This document shows, in pieces, positions 1 to 10,022 of a stretch of DNA of 64,000 nt (positions are counted from its first letter, which is position 1; the number at the start of each line of letters is the position of its first letter). The notes beneath the pieces were generated by a model that had not been told where the DNA came from, did not search any database, and saw nothing but the letters and a program-made list of their open reading frames with translations. Both the position numbers and the translations under genes were made by a program. The stretch spans positions 310,001 through 374,000 of the forward strand of contig NZ_JACKXE010000001.1 of the NCBI RefSeq assembly GCF_014212315.1. Direction: 5' to 3'. The stretch is from Nocardioides luti (GTDB lineage: Bacteria > Actinomycetota > Actinomycetes > Propionibacteriales > Nocardioidaceae).

Positions 1-2094
<2,094 letters not shown>

Positions 2095-2124
2095 CAAAGT
2101 CCTTGAGGAGTCGGTCCCGGTCGT

Positions 2125-2147
2125 TCGAACAAGTGTTCGTCATCCTA
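2125..2147 (-). promoter_or_regulatory. LexA/SOS box and -10 of uvrA
   Basis: TCGAACaagtGTTCGT at 2125-2140 matches the actinobacterial SOS box (CGAAC-N4-GTTCG) with perfect half-sites. On the minus strand a TAGGAT -10 hexamer (2142-2147) lies directly upstream, so LexA bound here would cover the transcription start of uvrA. Sites are seen in sequence; regulation is inferred from the LexA family. Confidence 0.85.
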
Positions 2148-2254
2148 CGGGCCGGCGGCAAGGGGGCACGCCGCCCGACGGACAGGCTCCACATTCTCAC
2201 GCCCCGCCGACAGCGCTGAACCGGTGAGCCGAAAGGGTGAGGCAGGATGGCGGC

Positions 2255-2968
2255 ATGTCCGCCCCCGACCTGACCCGGACCGCGCTCGCCGCCGAGCTCC
2301 TGGGCGACGCGTCCCAGCGCCTGGTGCGCTCGGTCGACGCCCTGCCCGAGGAGGGCTGGCCGGGTCCGAGCCTGCTGCCCGGGTGGACGCGCCTGCACGT
2401 CCTGGCGCACCTGACCTGCAACGCCGAGGCCCTCGCCGCCGTGCTGCGTGGACTGGCCGCCGGTGAGGCCCTCCCCATGTACCCCTCCCAGGAGCGCCGA
2501 GACGCCGACATCGAGGAGGCGGCAGCCCTGGGCGCCAGCGAGCTGCGGACCCGCTTCCTCGGCGCGACCACGGAGTTCGCCGACGCCGTCGCGGGCGTCC
2601 CCGAGGACGCCTGGGACCGCGAGGTCGAGCGGGTCCCCGGCGGGCCGACGTTCGTGGCCGCGGCCGTCCCGGAGATGAGGCTGCGCGAGGTCGAGATCCA
2701 CCACGTCGACCTCGCCGCCGGCCCGACGCACACCGACTGGTCCCCCGGCTTCGCCGCGCTCGTCCTGGACGCGATGAGCAGCCGGCCCCGCGGACCCCAC
2801 GGCCTGACCGCCGACCCCACGGACCTCGACCGGACGTGGACGTACGACGAGGGCGGGCCGGTCGTGACCGGCACCGCCGCCGACCTCGCCTGGTGGCTGA
2901 CCGGCCGCGGTCGCGGCGAGGGACTGACGAGCGAGACCGGCACGCTGCCGGAGATCGGAGCCTGGTGA
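2255..2968 (+). CDS. Maleylpyruvate isomerase/DinB-like mycothiol-dependent family protein
   Basis: A 237-residue protein of the TIGR03083/MDMPI type, four-helix-bundle enzymes that often use mycothiol and bind a divalent metal through histidines. Visible family marks are GWTRLHVLAHL near residues 47-57 and the second histidine region REVEIHHVDLAAG near 150, followed by a C-terminal MDMPI-type domain. The ATG is preferred over an upstream GTG because a CAGGAT hexamer lies 6 nt before it, a leaderless arrangement seen repeatedly here. It overlaps the next hydrolase gene by a few bases, implying one transcript. Substrate unknown. Confidence 0.75.
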   Translation: MSAPDLTRTALAAELLGDASQRLVRSVDALPEEGWPGPSLLPGWTRLHVLAHLTCNAEALAAVLRGLAAGEALPMYPSQERRDADIEEAAALGASELRTRFLGATTEFADAVAGVPEDAWDREVERVPGGPTFVAAAVPEMRLREVEIHHVDLAAGPTHTDWSPGFAALVLDAMSSRPRGPHGLTADPTDLDRTWTYDEGGPVVTGTAADLAWWLTGRGRGEGLTSETGTLPEIGAW

Positions 2969-3660
2969 CCATGACCGAGCCGACGGACGAGACCTACACC
3001 GGCGACGTGACGCCCGGGGGCGACCCCGACGTCCGCGACCTGGGCGCGCTGCGCATCACCAAGCTGGCCGTCGACCCCGAGATGTCGAACAACTGCTACC
3101 TGCTGACCTGCACCACGAGCGGGGCGCAGGTGCTGATCGACGCGGCCGCCGAGCCCGAGCGGCTGCTGCCGCTCATCGGCGAGGCCGGGCTGACCGCCGT
3201 CGTCACCACCCACCAGCACTGGGACCACCACCGGGCCCTGGCCGACGTCGTCGAGGCGACGGGCGCCGAGGTCGTGGCGGGCGTCCCGGACGCCGACGCG
3301 ATCACCGCGCAGACCGGCGTCGCCGTCACCCGCGCCGTCAAGCAGGCCGACGTCGTCGCGGTCGGCGACTGCTCCCTGGAGGTCATCTCGATCGCGGGCC
3401 ACACCCCCGGCTCGATCGCCCTGCTGCACACCGACGCCACTGGCCGGCCGCACCTGTTCACCGGTGACTCGCTCTTCCCCGGCGGCGTCGGCAACACCTT
3501 CGGCGACGAGGCGGCCTTCGTGCAGCTGATCGACGACGTCGAGACCAAGATCTTCCAGCGGCTGCCCGACGAGACCTGGTTCTACCCCGGCCACGGCGGC
3601 GACTCCACGCTCGGCGCCGAGCGGCCCAGCCTCGCGGAGTGGCGCCAGCGGGGCTGGTAG
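2965..3660 (+). CDS. Metallo-beta-lactamase-fold hydrolase
   Basis: A 231-residue glyoxalase-II-like hydrolase. The zinc motif THQHWDHH (HxHxDH) is near residue 77, followed by AGHTPGSIALL, FTGDSLFPGG and FYPGHGGDS, the expected ordered ligands of the fold. The GTG start overlaps the previous stop (GTGA), with GGAG 4 nt upstream; an ATG two codons later is an alternative. Coupling to a mycothiol-type protein fits a thiol-adduct or thioester detoxification pair, but that is inference and the substrate cannot be read from sequence. Confidence 0.8.
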   Translation: MTMTEPTDETYTGDVTPGGDPDVRDLGALRITKLAVDPEMSNNCYLLTCTTSGAQVLIDAAAEPERLLPLIGEAGLTAVVTTHQHWDHHRALADVVEATGAEVVAGVPDADAITAQTGVAVTRAVKQADVVAVGDCSLEVISIAGHTPGSIALLHTDATGRPHLFTGDSLFPGGVGNTFGDEAAFVQLIDDVETKIFQRLPDETWFYPGHGGDSTLGAERPSLAEWRQRGW

Positions 3661-3661
3661 C

Positions 3662-3688
3662 CCACCTGGCCACCGGTCGGTCAGGTGG
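3662..3688 (+). terminator. Hairpin after the MBL hydrolase gene
   Basis: CCACCTGGCC and GGTCAGGTGG form a 10-bp stem (one G-T pair) around a 7-nt loop, starting 2 nt after the stop codon. There is no U-tract, as is common for actinobacterial terminators. Confidence 0.5.
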
Positions 3689-3718
3689 CCGTCAGGTGCC
3701 CCTCGGCAGACTGGGTGG

Positions 3719-4666
3719 GTGAACGACCTCGCGGGCCCGCCCGCCATCCGGCTCCACGAGCTCCGCAAGGAGTTCGGCCACGTCGTGGCGGTCGACGGGA
3801 TCGACCTGACCGTCCCGACCGGGGCGGTCTTCGGCTACCTCGGGCCCAACGGCGCCGGCAAGACGACCTCGCTGCGCATCATGACCGGCCTGATCCGGCC
3901 GACCTCCGGGACGGCCGAGCTCTTCGGCCGCAACCCGGCGGTGGAGGGCGTGGGCGCGCTCGACGGCGTCGCGGGCTTCGTCGAGTCGCCGATGTTCTAC
4001 CCCTACCTCTCCGGGCGCCGGAACCTCCGCCTGCTGGCCTCCCTCGACGGCGGTCGCGACGACGAGCGCGTCGAGGAGGTGCTCGGCATCGTCGAGCTCG
4101 ACGGGCGCGGGAACGACAAGGTGGGCGGCTACTCGCAGGGGATGCGCCAGCGGCTCGGCCTCGCGGCGGCGCTCCTGCGGCGGCCCCGGCTGCTGCTGCT
4201 CGACGAGCCGACCAACGGCCTGGACCCCGGCGGGATGCGCGACATGCGCCGCCTCATCGGCGAGCTCGCGGACGACGGCCTCACGGTGCTGCTCTCCTCC
4301 CACCTGATGGGCGAGGTCGAGCAGCTGTGCACCGAGCTCGCGATCATCGCGAAGGGCCGGATCCGCTTCGCCGGCACCCTCGACGAGCTGCGCTCCGGCC
4401 ACGGCAACGCGGACTACCGGCTCAGCGTCACCGACGTTCGCCGGGCCCTCGCGACCTGCTCGGACCTCGACGGCGTCGAGCTGACCACCGACGACTCCGG
4501 CAGCCTGCTGGTCCGCGCCGACCCGGCCGACGCCGCCCGGCTCACGGTGCGGCTCGGCCAGGAGGGCATCGGCATCCTGGCGATGCTGCCCGACGCGCCC
4601 TCGCTGGAGCAGCTGTTCTTCGACCTCACCGAGGCCCCCGCCGCCGGCGAGCCGGCCGCCGCGTGA
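3719..4666 (+). CDS. ABC transporter ATP-binding protein
   Basis: A 315-residue cytoplasmic ATPase of the CcmA/DrrA export type. It has Walker A GPNGAGKTT near residue 42, signature YSQGMRQRLGLA near 138, Walker B LLLLDEPTNGLDP and switch histidine SSHLMGEVEQ, then a roughly 90-residue C-terminal extension usual for this group. The GTG start is supported by a CAGACT hexamer 6 nt upstream (leaderless type). It overlaps the permease gene by 4 bases (GTGA), so the two form one exporter. Substrate unknown. Confidence 0.9.
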   Translation: MNDLAGPPAIRLHELRKEFGHVVAVDGIDLTVPTGAVFGYLGPNGAGKTTSLRIMTGLIRPTSGTAELFGRNPAVEGVGALDGVAGFVESPMFYPYLSGRRNLRLLASLDGGRDDERVEEVLGIVELDGRGNDKVGGYSQGMRQRLGLAAALLRRPRLLLLDEPTNGLDPGGMRDMRRLIGELADDGLTVLLSSHLMGEVEQLCTELAIIAKGRIRFAGTLDELRSGHGNADYRLSVTDVRRALATCSDLDGVELTTDDSGSLLVRADPADAARLTVRLGQEGIGILAMLPDAPSLEQLFFDLTEAPAAGEPAAA

Positions 4667-5523
4667 GCACCTACGCCTGGGAGCTGCGCAAGCTGGTCGC
4701 GCAGCGCCGCACCCTCATCGGCCTCGTCGTCGCCGTCCTCATCCCGCTGGCCTTCGCGATCGGCCTGGCCGTCAACCCCGCCAAGCCGCCGGCCGCGGGC
4801 GAGACGATCGACCCGGACGTCTACATCACCCTCGCCTACAACTCCTCCGGGCTGGTGCTGCCCCTCATCGCGCTCTTCTTCTCCTCGCTGGTGCTGCTGC
4901 CGCTGCTCGCCGCCCTGGTCGCCGGCGACATCGTCGCGGCCGAGGACGTCAACCAGACGCTCAAGACGGTCCTGACCCGCTCGACGTCCCGGCTGCGCCT
5001 GCTCGGCGCCAAGGCCGGCGCCACCGCGACGTACGTCGTGCTCCTGCTCGTGCTCTTCGGCGTCAGCGGGACGGTCATCGGCGCGGTCGCCGGCGGCGCG
5101 AACCCGGTCCCGCTCGGTGGCGTCCCCCTCGGGCCGACCGGCTTCACCCTGGGCGCCCACGAGATCGGTGTGGGCGCGATGCTCGGGCGGATCGCCCTGG
5201 CGGTCGCGATCTACGCGATGCCGCTGCTGGCGGTCAGCGCCTGGGGCTTCCTGCTCTCGACCGTCACCCGCAACAGCGGGGCCGCGATCGTCGGCATGCT
5301 GGTCTTCAGCTTCGCCAACCAGATCATCGGCTTCCTGCCGAGCATCCCGGAGAGCGTGACCCGCTGGCTGCTCACCGACCAGTTCACCGCCTGGCAGACC
5401 GCGCTCGGGACCGCGGTCGACACCGCCCCGATCTGGCACGCCCTGCTGGTCAGCGTCGTGTACGGCGTCCCGCCGCTCGTGCTGAGCGCCTGGTGGTTCC
5501 GGCGCCGCGACGTCCTGGTCTGA
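4663..5523 (+). CDS. ABC transporter permease
   Basis: A 286-residue membrane protein of the ABC-2 type. About six hydrophobic segments are visible, the first near residues 19-37 (TLIGLVVAVLIPLAFAIGL), others near 63-85, 115-135, 170-195 and 205-225, and the last before the basic end FRRRDVLV. It pairs with the overlapping ATPase gene and is the only other component of the presumed exporter. The GTG start is set by the stop/start overlap. Substrate unknown. Confidence 0.85.
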   Translation: MSTYAWELRKLVAQRRTLIGLVVAVLIPLAFAIGLAVNPAKPPAAGETIDPDVYITLAYNSSGLVLPLIALFFSSLVLLPLLAALVAGDIVAAEDVNQTLKTVLTRSTSRLRLLGAKAGATATYVVLLLVLFGVSGTVIGAVAGGANPVPLGGVPLGPTGFTLGAHEIGVGAMLGRIALAVAIYAMPLLAVSAWGFLLSTVTRNSGAAIVGMLVFSFANQIIGFLPSIPESVTRWLLTDQFTAWQTALGTAVDTAPIWHALLVSVVYGVPPLVLSAWWFRRRDVLV

Positions 5524-5532
5524 CGGACCCGC

Positions 5533-6066
5533 TCAGCTGGCGCGCAGGCCGCCGTCGTAGGGCCAGAAGCCGGGCTCCGAGATCGGCGGCAGGCCGTCGA
5601 AGCGGCCCAGCTCGCGTCGCGTCAGCGGCTGCGCCGAGATCGGCACCACCGGGGCCGGGGCGACCACGTCGACCGGCGCCGGCCCGGAATTGAGGTCGGC
5701 GAAGAGCGTCAGCGAGCGCCGGTCCGGGACGGTCCCCTCGGCGAGGTGGCGCTCGAGGGCGCCCTGCCCCATCCCCGCACGCACGCACAGCGCGAGGAGC
5801 TCGGCGTCGTGCCGCTCCACCCAGCGCCACATGGTGGTCGCGGGCAGCCCGAGCGCCGCGGCTCCGGCCATCACGTCGGCCAGCAGCGCCGGGGGCAGCT
5901 GGTCGGCGAGGTGCCGCTCGACGTCCAGGGTATTGATCCGGTCGGCGTGGTCGCGGAGGTACCGCTCGCGACGCTGGACCTCGCGGGCCTCGGAGGCGGG
6001 CCGGGTCGAGCCGGCGCAGAAGGCGAGGGTGGCGACGAGGACGACGAGGGTCAGGCCGAGGATCAT
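5533..6066 (-). CDS. Hypothetical membrane-anchored protein
   Basis: A 177-residue protein I do not recognise. It starts with one hydrophobic segment (ILGLTLVVLVATLAFCAG), then a charged helical stretch with REVQRRERYLRDHADRI, a compact middle domain and a proline/valine-rich linker before the C-terminus. A cysteine follows the hydrophobic segment but the lipobox is imperfect. The ATG with GGGAG upstream is preferred over a longer frame starting near 6174. It converges on the ABC permease with 9 bases between stop codons. Confidence 0.55.
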   Translation of the reverse strand: MILGLTLVVLVATLAFCAGSTRPASEAREVQRRERYLRDHADRINTLDVERHLADQLPPALLADVMAGAAALGLPATTMWRWVERHDAELLALCVRAGMGQGALERHLAEGTVPDRRSLTLFADLNSGPAPVDVVAPAPVVPISAQPLTRRELGRFDGLPPISEPGFWPYDGGLRAS

Positions 6067-6195
6067 GAGGGCTCCCGAGGGGCGGTGGTGGTCCCCGGTT
6101 GTTGCCCGCGGGCGGACGGGGACAAACGACCGCCGCAACCCGGTCTGGACACGTGGTCCAGACCGCTGGACCACGTGTCGGACAGTGGCCGTCGG

Positions 6196-7299
6196 TCAGT
6201 GGTACGTGACCTTGACGGTGTCCGTGGCCGGGACCGACTGGCAGCCCAGCCGGATGCCCTCGGCGAGGTCCTCGGCGTCCAGGACGTCGTTGTGGAGCAT
6301 GGCCACCTCGCCCTCGAGCAGCCGGACCGCGCAGGCCGAGCACTCCCCCTCGCGGCAGGAGTACGGCGCCTTGACCCCCTTCGCCTCCAGGTGCTCGAGC
6401 AGCTTCGTCCCGGGCGCCCAGTCGTCGAAGGTGTACTCCTGGCCGTCGAGCTCGACCTCGAGCTTCACCGGTCCCGACGGCCCCTCCGGCACCGTCGCGT
6501 CGAGGTCCGCGGACTCGTCCAGGTCGGTCTCGGCGTCCTCGATCTCGTGCTCGGCGACCTCCTGGTCGTGCAGGTCGCCGAAGGGGTTGCCCCCGAGCGA
6601 GACGAACTTCTCCTGGTGCCGGCGCTCGCGCGGGAACTCCAGCTCGCGCAGCGCGGCCACGGTCATCTTCATGAACGGCGGCGGCCCGCACACGAAGGCG
6701 TCGTACGTCGGGTAGGCCGACGCGAACGCCTTCATCTGCTCCTGGCTCGGCAGCCCCTGCACCGACTCGAGCCAGTGCACGACCAGCAGCCGGTCGGGGT
6801 GCTCCGCGGCCAGGGCGGTCAGCGCCTCGGCGAAGATGACCGACCGCTCGTCGCGGTTGGCGTAGAACAGCACGACCCGACCGGTGCCACGGGCCAGGGC
6901 GGTCCGGGTGATCGACAGGACCGGCGTGATGCCGGAGCCGCCCGCGAGGAGCAGCAGGTCGGCGTCGAGCGAGGCCGGGGTGAAGATGCCGCTGGGCGGC
7001 AGCACCCGCAGGGTGTCGCCCTCGCGGAGGTGGTCGCAGATCCAGTTCGAGGCGTACCCGTCGGCCGTCCGCTTGACGGTGATGGTCAGCGGGCCGTCGC
7101 CGAGGGGGCTGCTCGACAGCGAGTAGCACCGGGCCGCCACGCCGGTCCGGTCGCTCGGCACCGCGACGGTCAGGAACTGCCCCGGGCGGTAGGTGAAGTG
7201 CTCCTCGGCCCCGGCCGGGACCTCGAAGCTGATCGAGTGGGCGTCCGCCGTCTCCTCGACGACGTCGACCACCGTCAGCTCGAAGGAGTCGGTGTCCAT
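6196..7299 (-). CDS. kshB: 3-ketosteroid-9-alpha-monooxygenase reductase KshB
   Basis: Reductase of the KshAB oxygenase that hydroxylates C9 of 3-ketosteroids; it passes electrons from NADH through FAD and a 2Fe-2S cluster to KshA. The 367 residues show FAD motif RCYSLSSSP near 58, nucleotide motif LAGGSGITP near 118, and a C-terminal plant-type ferredoxin with Cys315, Cys320, Cys323 and Cys353. Length agrees with mycobacterial KshB (about 360). The gene follows kshA and a small Cys protein in a run of ATGA overlaps. An acidic linker of about 30 residues precedes the ferredoxin. It could serve other oxygenases, but context favours KshA. Confidence 0.92.
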   Translation of the reverse strand: MDTDSFELTVVDVVEETADAHSISFEVPAGAEEHFTYRPGQFLTVAVPSDRTGVAARCYSLSSSPLGDGPLTITVKRTADGYASNWICDHLREGDTLRVLPPSGIFTPASLDADLLLLAGGSGITPVLSITRTALARGTGRVVLFYANRDERSVIFAEALTALAAEHPDRLLVVHWLESVQGLPSQEQMKAFASAYPTYDAFVCGPPPFMKMTVAALRELEFPRERRHQEKFVSLGGNPFGDLHDQEVAEHEIEDAETDLDESADLDATVPEGPSGPVKLEVELDGQEYTFDDWAPGTKLLEHLEAKGVKAPYSCREGECSACAVRLLEGEVAMLHNDVLDAEDLAEGIRLGCQSVPATDTVKVTYH

Positions 7300-7592
7300 C
7301 AGTATCCGTCCTCGGCGCCGATCGGGAGGTGGCCCTCGCGCACTGCGGCCTCGATGCTGGCCAGCAGGCGCGGGCAGCCTACTTTCACGTCGCGCGGACT
7401 CGTGTGACGGGCCAGCTCGGGGCACTGCTCCCGGGCGCCGCCGGACCACTGGATCGAGGTGTGCTGCTCGCTGTTCTTCTTCACGCCGACGACGGCCAGG
7501 CAGTCGAGGCAGGCCACCTCGACCAGCCGGGCCCGGGTGTAGAGGCGCTGGTCCTCCGCGGTGCCGGGGCTGGTCGGGACGAAGGACGCCAT
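7299..7592 (-). CDS. Small four-cysteine protein encoded between kshA and kshB
   Basis: A 97-residue protein without a family I can name. Cysteines are at 28, 31 (CLDC), 57 and 73, with His44 and His63, so a zinc or iron-sulfur site is possible. No signal peptide or membrane segment is visible. Its ATG overlaps the kshA stop and its stop overlaps the kshB ATG (ATGA at both ends), so it is translationally coupled inside the hydroxylase operon. This context suggests an assembly or electron-transfer accessory of KshAB; that role is inference only. Confidence 0.75.
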   Translation of the reverse strand: MASFVPTSPGTAEDQRLYTRARLVEVACLDCLAVVGVKKNSEQHTSIQWSGGAREQCPELARHTSPRDVKVGCPRLLASIEAAVREGHLPIGAEDGY

Positions 7593-8719
7593 CAGGTGCC
7601 GGCCTCCGCGGCCCGCTTCGCGAGGTTCTCGGCGACCTCCACCTGCCAGTACTCGTTGGCCAGGGTCGTGTCGACCTCGAACTCGAAGCGGTCGACCATC
7701 TCGGGCGCGACGTCGGCGACGTCGACGTAGAACTGCTCGTACCACCGCCGCAGCTGGTAGACCGGCCCGTCCTCCTCGCAGAGGAGCGGGTTCTGCACGG
7801 GGGCCTTGTTCTTCCAGATGTGCACGTCCTGGAGGAAGCCGCCGCCGAACATCTCGGCGTACTTCTGGCTGATGAACGCCGCGGTCGCGTCGTCGATGCC
7901 CTCGGGCTTCTTGACGGTGATGCCGTACTGCAGCGTGAAGGAGTCCGGGCCGGTCGGGAGGTGGCAGTTGATCAGGATGACCTCGGTCCGGAAGCCCTTG
8001 TAGTCCACGTCGAGCCAGTTGATCATGTACGACGGCCCGTAGTAGGTGGCCTCGGACTTGAGGAACAGCTCGGCGTCCCCGCCGTACCCGCCCGTCTTGT
8101 CGGGGCGGCCCTTCGACTCCATGAACTGGGTCGCGACGTGCCCCTCGAAGACGTTGCGGAAGCTCGTGGGGAACGAGAAGTGCACGTAGTAGAAGTGCGC
8201 CATGTCGACGACGTTGTCGATGAGCTCGCGGCAGTGGGAGTCGGTGATCGGCACGACCTCCCACGACCAGGGGGTGTACTCGTCGGTGCCGACTCCGGGG
8301 AGCTCGGGCGGCAGCAGGTCGTGGTCGGGGGCGCTGCCCTCGACGTCGTGCCAGACCAGCAATTGCTGGTTGCGCACGGCGGTGGCGTACTTCTGGGTGC
8401 GGGCGCGCAGCGGCACCCGGCGGGCGTACGGGATCGCCTTGCACTTCCCGTCGCCTCCCCAGCGCCAGTCGTGGAACGGGCAGGCGATCTCGTCGCCCTT
8501 GACGCTCCCCTGGGTCAGGTCGCCGCCCATGTGGCGGCAGTAGCCGTCGAGCACCTGCAGCTCGCCGGCCGTGTCGGCCCAGACGACCAGCTTGCTGCCG
8601 AATGCCTCGATGCCGTGCGGCTGCCCGTCCCGGAAGGAGTCCACCAGGCCCAGGCAGTGCCAGCCCCGGGCGAAGCGGGTGGGGGGCGTTCCGTGGTCGA
8701 GCTGGCGCGTTTCGCTCAT
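7592..8719 (-). CDS. kshA: 3-ketosteroid-9-alpha-monooxygenase oxygenase KshA
   Basis: Terminal Rieske oxygenase that 9-alpha-hydroxylates 3-ketosteroids such as androstadienedione, the step that leads to ring B cleavage. The 375 residues show the Rieske ligands Cys61-x-His63 and Cys80-x2-His83, and the mononuclear iron site in NVVDMAHFYYVH (Asp172, His175, His180). Length is close to mycobacterial KshA. A CATAAT hexamer lies 6 nt before the ATG, so the mRNA should be leaderless. A KstR-type operator sits 9 nt upstream of that hexamer and is shared with fadE26. First gene of kshA-small protein-kshB. Confidence 0.94.
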   Translation of the reverse strand: MSETRQLDHGTPPTRFARGWHCLGLVDSFRDGQPHGIEAFGSKLVVWADTAGELQVLDGYCRHMGGDLTQGSVKGDEIACPFHDWRWGGDGKCKAIPYARRVPLRARTQKYATAVRNQQLLVWHDVEGSAPDHDLLPPELPGVGTDEYTPWSWEVVPITDSHCRELIDNVVDMAHFYYVHFSFPTSFRNVFEGHVATQFMESKGRPDKTGGYGGDAELFLKSEATYYGPSYMINWLDVDYKGFRTEVILINCHLPTGPDSFTLQYGITVKKPEGIDDATAAFISQKYAEMFGGGFLQDVHIWKNKAPVQNPLLCEEDGPVYQLRRWYEQFYVDVADVAPEMVDRFEFEVDTTLANEYWQVEVAENLAKRAAEAGT

Positions 8720-8740
8720 GGCACCATTATGGACCAGAAC

Positions 8741-8758
8741 GAGAACACGTTCTAGTCT
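8741..8758. promoter_or_regulatory. KstR-type operator between kshA and fadE26
   Basis: GAGAACACGTTCTA (8741-8754) fits TnnAACnnGTTnnA with one end mismatch. Its terminal TA is also the start of the fadE26 -10 TAGTCT (8753-8758). On the other side the operator ends 9 nt from the kshA -10 (CATAAT, 8726-8731). KstR is the TetR repressor released by steroid CoA thioesters in mycobacteria; its gene is not in the window. Confidence 0.85.
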
Positions 8759-8765
8759 GGCGGAC

Positions 8766-9968
8766 ATGCACATCGCCCTCTCCCCCGAACACCTCCGGCT
8801 CCGCGAGGAGCTGCGGGAGTACTTCGCGGCGCTCGTCACCCCCGAACGGCGCGCGGGCCTCGCCGCCGCGACCGGCCAGTTCGGTCAGGGGGAGTTCGGC
8901 GAGGCGGGGGTCTACCAGGAGGTCATCCGGCAGCTCGGCGCCGACGGCTGGCTCGGGATCGGGTGGCCCGAGGAGTACGGCGGCCAGGCCCGCTCGATGG
9001 TGGAGCAGCTGATCTTCACCGACGCGGCCGCGGTCGCCGGCGTGCCGATCCCCTACCTGACGCTCAACACCGTCGGGCCGACGATCATGCGCTACGGCAC
9101 CGACGAGCAGAAGGAGTACTTCCTCCCCCGCATCCTCCGCGGCGAGCTGCACTTCTCGATCGGCTACTCCGAGCCGGGCTCGGGCACCGACCTCGCCTCG
9201 CTGACGACCCGCGCGACGCGGGAAGGCGACGAGTGGGTGATCAACGGCCAGAAGATGTGGACCTCGCTCATCCAGTACGCCGACTGGATCTGGCTGGCCT
9301 GCCGCACCGACCCCGACCTGCCCCGCCACAAGGGCCTCTCGATGATCCTGGTCCCGGCCGATGCTCCCGGCTTCTCCTACACGCCCGTGCACACGGTCGC
9401 CGGCGTCAGCACCAGCGCGACGTACTACGAGGACGTGCGCGTGCCCGCCGCGAACCTCGTCGGCGAGCTGAACGGCGGCTGGTCGCTGATGACCAACCAG
9501 CTGAACCACGAGCGGGTCGCGCTGACCTCCTCCGCGCCGCTGGCCCACTCGATCGAGCTCGTGCGACGGTGGGCGCAGGAGACGAAGAACCCGGACGGCC
9601 AGCGGGTGATCGACGCGGAGTGGGTGCAGATCGCCCTGGGGCGCGCGCACGCCCGCACCGAGGCCCTGTCGCTGATCAACTGGAAGCTGGCCGCGGACGC
9701 CGACGCCGGTGTCTCGTTGTCGCCGGCCGAGGCCTCGGCGACCAAGATCTACGGCTCGGAGCTGGCCACCGAGGTCTACCGGTCTCTGATGGAGGTCGTC
9801 GGCCCGAACGCCGGGATCACCGGCGACTCCGAGGGCGCGGTCCTCGCGGGTCGGCTCGAGCGCTACCACCGCTCGGCGCTCGTGATGACCTTCGGCGGCG
9901 GCACCAACGAGATCCAGCGCGACATCATCGGCTACGTGGGCCTCGGCCTGCCCGCGGCGAAGCGCTAG
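8766..9968 (+). CDS. fadE26: Acyl-CoA dehydrogenase FadE26 (ChsE4-like)
   Basis: One subunit of the ChsE4-ChsE5 (FadE26-FadE27) alpha2beta2 dehydrogenase, which in M. tuberculosis introduces the first side-chain double bond in 3-oxo-cholest-4-en-26-oyl-CoA. The 400 residues match the length and run of Rv3504: GWPEEYGGQARSMVEQL, GYSEPGSGTDLASL, NGQKMWTSLIQYADW, ATYYEDVRVP and the FAD-binding end FGGGTNEIQRDIIG. The ATG lies 7 nt from a TAGTCT hexamer that overlaps the KstR operator, so a leaderless start is expected. First gene of the fadE26-fadE27-fadD17-fadD17 operon, the same order as Rv3504-Rv3506. Confidence 0.93.
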   Translation: MHIALSPEHLRLREELREYFAALVTPERRAGLAAATGQFGQGEFGEAGVYQEVIRQLGADGWLGIGWPEEYGGQARSMVEQLIFTDAAAVAGVPIPYLTLNTVGPTIMRYGTDEQKEYFLPRILRGELHFSIGYSEPGSGTDLASLTTRATREGDEWVINGQKMWTSLIQYADWIWLACRTDPDLPRHKGLSMILVPADAPGFSYTPVHTVAGVSTSATYYEDVRVPAANLVGELNGGWSLMTNQLNHERVALTSSAPLAHSIELVRRWAQETKNPDGQRVIDAEWVQIALGRAHARTEALSLINWKLAADADAGVSLSPAEASATKIYGSELATEVYRSLMEVVGPNAGITGDSEGAVLAGRLERYHRSALVMTFGGGTNEIQRDIIGYVGLGLPAAKR

Positions 9969-10011
9969 GTCTCGCTACACCCGCTCGTTCCTCGCGGGCA
10001 CTCGACCACCG
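9968..10011. repeat. Palindromic spacer repeat (TCTCG...CTCGACCACC family)
   Basis: The fadE26-fadE27 spacer is almost entirely a repeat unit: GGTCTCGCTACAC, hairpin arms CCCGC/GCGGG around TCGTTCCTC, then ACTCGACCACCG. The same layout recurs after fadD3 at 51548-51590 and a short relative occurs at 29311. A fadE27 ribosome-binding-like AAAGG follows. Confidence 0.7.
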
Positions 10012-10022
10012 AAAGGCAGCAG

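Noticed and set aside
2125..2140. tRNA-like GTTCGAAC signature
   Set aside because: No cloverleaf arms surround it; spacing and context fit a LexA box.
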